A stretch of DNA of 64,000 bases from Anisus vortex (Eukaryota > Mollusca > Gastropoda > Planorbidae), in the NCBI GenBank assembly GCA_949126835.1, contig OX421495.1:21194958-21258957 (forward strand), written 5' to 3'. The notes under the pieces are model-generated. The model ran no database searches. It was given only the letters and a program-made list of their open reading frames with translations, and was not told the DNA's origin. Position 1 is the stretch's first letter. Each line of letters begins with the position of its first letter. Of this stretch, positions 60,317 to 64,000 are shown piece after piece. A program made the translations under genes and the position numbers.

Positions 60317-61749
60317 GTTGTGTGTGTCAACGAGTTTGGGGTCGTCCATTAATTATGTCAATGAAATAAATAGGGGAATGGGGTGATAAAGTTTGAAAAT
60401 TGTTGACATAGGGGAGATAGGGAAGGTTGTGTCACGTCTGACCTCAAGAATGTTACTTTTTATAATTAATTTAATAAATCAATAAATGGACATAAGTCGT
60501 GCGTTTGTATGACACATATTCATTCGCCCGCCAACAGCCTACTACTGGATCGTCAACTTAGTAGCCTTCCTACAAGGTCTACCTTCTCTATTTTGATCTG
60601 AACAAACTAAAAACTAGCGATACACATCGAGCAAGTGAGAAGAAGGGATAGTGTCAAATTTCTGTTTGTGTATTTGGGGGGAAATATTGCACGACAGGAG
60701 GGCAATACAAGGTACCGGTATTTAGTATTATACAATTATACCGGTTTATAAAGTAATATATTTGTGCTAACTACTAATACCGGTAGGTGAAACGTTAAAA
60801 ATAAGTCGATTAAATAGATCTATTTCATAAGTTCAAAGTTAAAATGTTTAATTTTCTGGAAAAACATGTATGATTTACAAATGTATAATTATTAATGATG
60901 TATCCACGTGGAGGTGGCAAAGGTAGGAGCAGTTGGAGCACAGTAAAGTCTACCAGTATAAAGTGCGGGGGATGGGGGGGGGGGGGGAGAACAATGCAAG
61001 TGGAAATAGTTACCAAACGGCTGAAATAAAAGGTTGATTATCAACTTGTGCACAATGCCCAGCTTAAAGTATTGTACAACTCACATTTCATAAAAAATAA
61101 TGATAGTAAAACGTAAAAATTAGATTCATTAAATATTTATATGAAAATAATAATAGTAAGTGAAAAAGAAAAAGATAAAATAAAATCCTCGGATTGTAAA
61201 AAAAATGTCTGTGTGGGGGGAGGGGATGTAACTAGGTGACTCCATGCTCTCCCCCCCTCCCAGTTGGCTACACCTTTGAGAGCTATAATCAATTTGTAAT
61301 CTATTTGAAATAGTATAAAAATCATTTAATGTCAAAACGGCAGCGTTTTCTTTATTGGTTTATAGGAGGTGGTGATAAACATTGTTTTACATAATTTTTT
61401 TAATAGGGCCGGGGGGTCTCTGAAAGTTTGATGATTATTGACAAGATGGGGGCAGGGGGTAAAACTTGCCGAAACATTGTTCACGTTACTAATGGACGTC
61501 CTATATAAAAAGAAAGTAAGCCTATTAGTTGTTTTTTTTTATGTTCTTGTTGTAATATCGTGTTTCTTGCCAGGTTGACTGGAATTGTATTTGACTTCTG
61601 GCAAAAGGGCGGCTTAATTCCAGCAACAATGTTCGTCGTTGTGTTGCCAACTTTGCTGTTGATTCTCTATCTGTGTGTCTGGTATTTTTTATATCCGCAT
61701 GACCCCAGGATGTGCCTGTCGTCCAGACACCACGACTACCTTGTTATTG
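58079..61749 (+). CDS. Probable small multi-pass membrane protein, three exons, 3' end not found
   Basis: Exon 1 58079-58252: 58 codons from an ATG in good context (gccATGG) with an in-frame TGA 27 nt upstream; contains an NGT sequon at residue 4 and a transmembrane helix about 31-52 (TLNVVVLVHVVGVVMLCLWL); donor CCG/GTGAGT, phase 0. Exon 2 60164-60225 (62 nt, phase 0 to 2): acceptor TTTTCTACAG, hydrophobic LGLFHLGFFMFHLPLLLEFY. Exon 3 61574-61749: acceptor TTTCTTGCCAG, a transmembrane helix MFVVVLPTLLLILYLCVWYF, then PHDPRMCLSSRHHDYLVI; donor G/GTAAGT, phase 1. Exons 1 and 3 do not fit in frame directly; exon 2 repairs it exactly, which is its main support. Codon use in exon 1 is GC-richer than the surroundings. 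Family not recognised. Confidence 0.5.
58256..59396. other. Intron with LINE-tail scrap
   Basis: AT-rich. A 'gacgcctcttctataaagaagattgttgtgtcctacgc' phrase at 59,221-59,260 resembles the inverted family D tail. Irregular 'tcattgtataatcactgc' repeats lie at 58,860-58,990. Confidence 0.45.
59397..59644 (+). mobile_element. SINE-A copy bounded by a 16-bp perfect inverted repeat
   Basis: Head gggccgagcggcagctcg, B box tcgggttcgaatcctgg, normal body. ATTGATCATAGGGCCG at 59,397-59,412 is the exact reverse complement of 59,629-59,644. It sits in the proposed intron 1. Confidence 0.88.
60164..60225 (+). CDS. Membrane-protein gene exon 2 (proposed)
   Basis: 62 nt, all hydrophobic or aromatic residues. 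It is proposed because it restores the phase between exons 1 and 3 and has a pyrimidine-rich acceptor. Its donor, TG/GTATTT, is weak. Confidence 0.35.
60279..60313 (+). repeat. (TTAG)n microsatellite
   Basis: About eight uninterrupted ttag units. Confidence 0.95.
60314..61573. other. Intron with G-rich patches
   Basis: G-rich runs at 60,968-60,988 and 61,215-61,226. No exon or named repeat seen. Confidence 0.45.
61574..61749 (+). CDS. Membrane-protein gene exon 3
   Basis: 58 whole codons, a strong transmembrane helix, then a basic, Cys/His-containing tail. Strong acceptor and GTAAGT donor. The next exon must begin in phase 1 and is not seen before 64,000. Confidence 0.55.
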
Positions 61750-61801
61750 GTAAGTATACACACAGTTAGAACAATAGAGTTTGGGTGTTTGTGTCAGTAA
61801 A

Positions 61802-62010
61802 AGTAAAGTGCCCGTCGCCCCGAGATTGATCCATAGGGCTGTTGAAGCAGCGTTCACCTGTTTCTGTGGCCAGGGCTTACTGGGTGATTGTGTGGCCATC
61901 ACTAGGCACAGCCGCCTTTACTTCACCCCAACTAAGGTCAGGTACCAGGATTCGAACTCAGGACCTTTGGTGCGCCAGCTGAACGCGCTGCCGCACGGCC
62001 ACCGTGCTTC
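61802..62010 (-). mobile_element. SINE-A copy with internal deletion
   Basis: Reverse orientation: 'gttcacctgtttctgtggcc', 'accccaactaaggtcaggtacc', then directly 'aggattcgaactcaggacc' and 'gaacgcgctgccgcacggcc'. The segment between body and B box (the 'cagagctgggta...gggacaccc' part) is missing. Confidence 0.82.
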
Positions 62011-62517
62011 CCTGTGTATGTGTATGAAGGGGGAAATTCCGTGTGTCTGTGTGTCAAATGTGTGAAAAAGTATGTAGGTCTATGTTATTATATTTTGACG
62101 AGTGAAGCTGTGTATGCTTGTCTGTAAATAAGTATGTGTGAACATGGTGAACATGTGAGTGTATATGCAGCTGTACAAGTAAATATTAAAATTGTGCATA
62201 TTATGTGGTTGTGAGCACGTGTGGGTGTGACTGTGTGTTAGATTATGTGTTTGTGTATATGTGTATGTGTGTAAATATATGAGAGACTGAGAGTGAATAT
62301 ATATGTAGGTGCTTGTGGTCGTTAAAAGGGGGTGGGGGCGTAGGCCTTCATTACGTTTGGCAATATAATAGGGGCGGTAAGAGTGTTGAAAAGGTTGACA
62401 ATTCTTGACAAATGGAAAAGGGGGAGGAGATCAACTGTCAAGTTAAATTGCCCTCAACAATGTCATGTTTGTATAATAAGGTGGATAGATATGTATGTAT
62501 ATGTGAGCAGTGGCGTA

Positions 62518-64000
62518 CCGAGGGCTGGTGTCACCCGATGCGGTAAACTTTGGGTGTCACCCCCCCCACCCGGCCCACGACTTTCACCATAGTTTCGTCT
62601 CCTAAAAAAAGCCTACAGCTCAAATATGACAGTAACAATTACAATATTATTTTAATATAAGAAAGTAAAAGCAATAAACAACTGAAACAACCTGTTAGTT
62701 ATTTTTACATTAAAAGTACTTTATTTCATTTTTCCTTTCCTGCTCTTCAAAACTGCAAACGTGTCAATCACCTCATCAAAATCTATATCATTCACAGTAT
62801 CCCTTTCAATCGATAACATAGCCAGATCAGAAAGTCTTGATTGTCCCATGGTGGAGAGTAAATAGCTTTTTATAAGTTTTAGTTTTGAAAAGCCACTGAC
62901 ACACATACCGTTAGAAATAATTGAAGGCCTAGCGACTCTTTCCTCTGGTACAACGGGGCATTTACAAAAACATGAAGAAGATAGTGTTGGAAGAGATTCT
63001 ATGAAGTCCCATTTAGCTATTAATTTCAAAATATCTAATAGTGACCAGTCCATGGCCTTTTTTTAGGTCAGTATCAGCTGCTTTTAGGTGTCGTCTAAGC
63101 CGTTGTATTTCTTTTAAGAGCTCATCTTCGGATAGCTCATCGTAGAAAGAGGTTAATTTGGGAACGGACACCAATAACTCTGCTTTACTTATTGACAGTA
63201 GAATCTTGGTCTCAATAGTCTCAAAAATATCTGCAAATTTCTTAAACGCTGTTGATATGATCTGGAGTTCAGAATGAAAGCGATCAATACACTCTAGCAT
63301 CCACCTACTGCTTTCTTCTCGCATGTTCCAGCATCTCTTAATTTTTCCCCTGCCATTCTCTTCTTAAATCTTAATCTTCTCACTACCGAAATCCCATGTT
63401 GGTCTGATTTTATAAGTGCTTGTTCATTAGCATGCTCCACCAATTGACTCCGCTTTTCGTGCAAAAAAAAAATCTTAAGGCGTCTCATTTAGTCACTACT
63501 TTATCAAGAGTTAAGTCTTTAGTCTGCAGGTAATTCTGTGTAAGATTAACTTCTTCAAGTATATCAGCCCAAAGGTTAAGGTAACAGATAAACGTGAAAT
63601 CACAAAAACATGTAAAAGTCCTTGTGCTGTACCTCTTGTGTCCAAGTTTCCACGAGGATCACATAAAGCTTCAATCGCCGTAATAAATTCATCAAACTTA
63701 TCTTTCATTGGTTTAACAGCAGCATGATGAGCGCTCCAACGTGTTGTACATAACCTTTTCAATGAAACCCCAGTGTGTTCAATTAAAAAATCTCATTGAT
63801 TAGTGGAAGTAGCAAAGAAAGAAAACATTCTCTCAAGGGTACCAAAAAAAGGTTATACATGAAGCATTATCGGCAAAAGAGTTTTGACCACACACGTTAA
63901 GAGAACGGCCTACACATCCATTAAAAATAGCATTCTTGTTCTTTCTTTTCAAAATGGCCTGAACATCTCCATGGATTCCAGACATGGTGGCAGCATTGTC
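62518..64000 (-). mobile_element. hAT element, one end in window
   Basis: The low-coordinate terminus is cagtggcgtaccgagggctg at 62,518, preceded by a candidate 8-bp target duplication tatgtgag. The element carries a decayed transposase on the minus strand and extends past 64,000, so the other end cannot be checked. Confidence 0.7.
62721..64000 (-). pseudogene. hAT transposase, DUF4371/ZMYM1-like, frameshifted
   Basis: Minus-strand segments, N to C: LCTTRWSAHHAAVKPMKDKF (63,750), LRFKKRMAGEKLRDAG (63,370), WMLECIDRFHSELQIISTAF (63,290), LTSFYDELSEDELLKEIQRL, DWSLLDILKLIAKWDFIESL (63,050), and C-terminus SGFSKLKLIKSYLLSTMGQS then RLSDLAMLSIE. This is the order of DUF4371 and hAT dimerisation regions of ZMYM1-type transposases. 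At least three frame changes (about 63,500, 63,320 and 63,050) and in-frame stops (e.g. about 63,795) make it nonfunctional. Confidence 0.85.

Overview
This is eukaryotic, intron-rich and repeat-laden DNA, best explained as a gastropod mollusc. The evidence is an animal extracellular-matrix gene cut into small exons with GT..AG borders, many copies of a tRNA-derived SINE of a type I associate with snail genomes (from memory, not checked by search), CR1/RTE-type LINE remnants, several hAT elements with exact 8-bp target duplications, and very large micro- and minisatellites. No bacterial-style operons, rRNA or CRISPR are visible.

Region 1-17,080 (minus strand) holds the 5' part of a secreted ADAMTS-like/papilin-type gene. 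I assembled 11 coding exons by hand (17,057 down to 1,629). Every junction keeps the reading frame and the spliced exons give 1,317 nt = 439 codons without a stop. Order: signal peptide, thrombospondin type-1 repeat (TSP1), ADAMTS cysteine-rich domain, spacer, then TSP1 repeats 2 and 3 and the start of 4. There is no metalloprotease domain. The gene runs out of the window at its low-coordinate side. Its introns carry SINEs, a MITE-like element and a 46-copy 24-bp minisatellite.

Region 17-58 kb has no gene I can defend. It is a mosaic of repeats: a complete but dead hAT element with a LINE inside (19.1-21.0 kb); a 36-bp minisatellite (22.1 kb); a second hAT (23.0-24.8 kb); small hAT MITEs (27.7, 40.95 kb); a TA-flanked MITE with copies at 16.1 and 32.5 kb; a 1.2-kb GATAGAAA array (34 kb); a 46-bp array (42.4 kb); a 33-copy 59-bp array (44.4 kb); a 40-bp array (47.7 kb); a Helitron-like element (49.4 kb); and a nested hAT/LINE/hAT/LINE complex (50.35-53.8 kb). 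A dispersed family here called 'C' lies at 15.0, 16.0, 54.4, 56.3 and 57.3 kb, and one copy has expanded internally into a 23-copy 33-bp minisatellite.

Region 58.0-61.75 kb (plus strand) contains a probable small multi-pass membrane protein gene, three phase-compatible exons, family not recognised. Region 62.5-64 kb is the end of another hAT element carrying a frameshifted DUF4371/ZMYM-like transposase on the minus strand. Most long open frames in the window are tandem-repeat artefacts and are not annotated as genes.
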